Assembly (NCBI GenBank): GCA_030267965.1
Contig: BRYA01000221.1
Location: 59,706 to 88,085, forward strand
Source: Triparma columacea
Lineage: Eukaryota; Sar; Bolidophyceae; Parmales; Triparmaceae
DNA: 28,380 bases
Reading direction: 5' to 3'
A program made the position numbers and the translations under genes. This document shows, one piece after another, positions 27,413-28,380 of the stretch (position 1 is the stretch's first letter; every line of letters begins with the position of its first letter). Below the pieces are notes generated by a model that searched no databases, was not told where the DNA came from, and saw only the letters and a program-made list of their open reading frames with translations.

Positions 27413-28354
27413 ATGTCGCTCGATCCGTCGACCGCCGACGTCGTTACGATAGACGACTCCCCCTCCCCGGTCGTAGACCTCTCTCCCCCCTCCTCTGATA
27501 ATAAATCCTCCAGTGTTGACCCCGAACTCCCCTCGCAGTCCCAGTCCCCTCCCCCCCAAGGGGAGGACGCGTCGGGCTCGGAGGGCTCGGAGGGGGAGGA
27601 CGGGTTCGATGAGGGGGCGATGGAGATGCCGAAACCGGGGGGAGTTAGCACGGCGTTCGTCATGGGGAACAAGGCTAGGACGGGGGGGAGGGACACACAG
27701 TTCTACCAGGTGAGGAGGGGGGGGGGAGAGAGGAGGGGGGGGGAGGAGGGGGAGGGAAGGGAAGGGGAGGGGGGGGGGGCAAGAGTAGCGAGCCGTATCA
27801 AGGGATAGTGGGGTTGGGGTCGAGGAGGTTGGGTGGGGAAGGTGCTTTGAGTTTGCAGGCAACAGGGGAGGGAGCACCGACTTACTGTGCCGCCGGGTTT
27901 GAATCCTGAACGCCTCCTCACTTTATCGTCCCCCCGCCCCACCCCCCCCCATCATCCCCTACTACAGGTGCTCAACGTCTCAGAGTCGTGGCAGCGAAAT
28001 CATACCTTGTCGAAGAAAGAGGACCAGAAGCTCCTCGACTCCGGAGAGCTCCTGAACGAGCGCCTTAAGGGGCGGGGATACGTGATCGTCGAGATCCTTA
28101 ACTTCTTCCATGACAAGGAAGGTGAAAGAAAGGGAAAGTATAAGGTCATGATCAAGGAGGGGGACAAGGTTCCGGCACTTAAGGCCAAGATATCGGACCT
28201 CATCGAGGCGAACGACTGGACGCACCTGCAGCTCCTTTGCAACGGCTCCCCCATCCCCGACGACGCGGACGTCGTCAAGGCATTAAAAAAATTCGGAAAA
28301 GGGACCAAGTGGCCAACGCCCTACTTCGGCATTGTCTGGGTGTGCCCGAAGTAA
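27413..28354 (+). CDS. Unknown protein with SIM-like motifs and a possible ubiquitin-like half
   Basis: Exons 27413-27709 and 27968-28354 give 227 residues (intron 27710-27967, GTGAGG...TACAG, phase 0). The N-terminal 80 residues are acidic and disordered and contain two motifs like SUMO-interaction motifs, DVVTIDDSP and PVVDLSPPSSD. The C-terminal part (about 100-227) looks folded: RGYVIVEILNFFHDKEGE, KYKVMIKEGDKVPALKAKI, WTHLQLLCNGSPIPDD and KKFGKGTKWP. The order strand-strand-helix-strand with LCNGSPIPDDADVV resembles a beta-grasp (ubiquitin-like) fold, but this is pattern judgement only. A nuclear role in SUMO or ubiquitin signalling is inference. I do not recognise a named family. Confidence 0.7.
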
Positions 28355-28380
28355 AAGGAAGCCGGAGGGACAGGGGGGGG

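Overview
The window is nuclear DNA of an intron-rich eukaryote. Every multi-exon gene can be assembled with short (75-600 nt) GT-AG introns, with no operon structure, on both strands, with tight convergent and divergent spacing. The mix of genes (BRUTUS/HRZ-like hemerythrin-CHY-RING ligase, TENA/THI-4 protein, GH28 enzyme, BspA/DUF285 and LRR surface proteins with Cys-rich tails, IQ-WW-EF-hand protein) suggests a stramenopile alga such as a bolidophyte, diatom or pelagophyte relative. That placement is inference only. There is one assembly gap (17821-17875). I saw no tRNA, rRNA, CRISPR array or recognisable transposase.

Layout, left to right. (1) 1-1550, minus strand: a secreted or membrane LRR receptor-like gene with 13 near-identical 72-bp LRR units, running off the left edge. 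The longest ORF here, on the plus strand, is only its shadow. (2) 1732-3360, plus: a protein with four ZNRD2-type zinc ribbons; its first exon must be spliced on to complete the first ribbon. (3) 3604-4636, minus: a bHLH factor split by an intron inside the bHLH. (4) 5045-5879, plus: TENA/THI-4 protein. (5) 5917-7449, minus: GH28 glycosidase without the usual His. (6) 7674-8660, plus: a predicted N-myristoylated/palmitoylated protein. (7) 8818-9464, plus: a 63-residue three-exon protein. (8) 9735-13754, minus: a five-exon 1198-residue IQ-WW-EF-hand protein. (9) 14109-15230, minus: a mitochondrial-carrier-like protein. (10) 15611-17215, minus: five-exon RNase H2 catalytic subunit with a C-terminal PIP-like box. 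(11) 17680-22411, plus: a secreted protein with a Pro/Thr/Ser stalk and a long series of DUF285 repeats, one per exon, in a 237-bp exon+intron tandem array. (12) 22412-22812: a G-rich minisatellite. (13) 23204-27083, plus: the BRUTUS-like ligase. (14) 27413-28354, plus: a protein with SUMO-interaction-like motifs and a possible ubiquitin-like C-terminal half.

The genes do not form one pathway. The most unusual signals are structural. Two unrelated surface-protein genes carry homogenised tandem repeats in which variation is confined to a few positions. The 237-bp array has introns about as similar to each other as its exons, and the 3' end of that intron type recurs in intron 1 of the neighbouring BRUTUS-like gene. 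A separate orientation-fixed motif (CTCGCTTCGCTCGCC and variants) lies at or near the 3' ends of introns in three unrelated genes, as expected of an introner-like intron family or of a splicing element.
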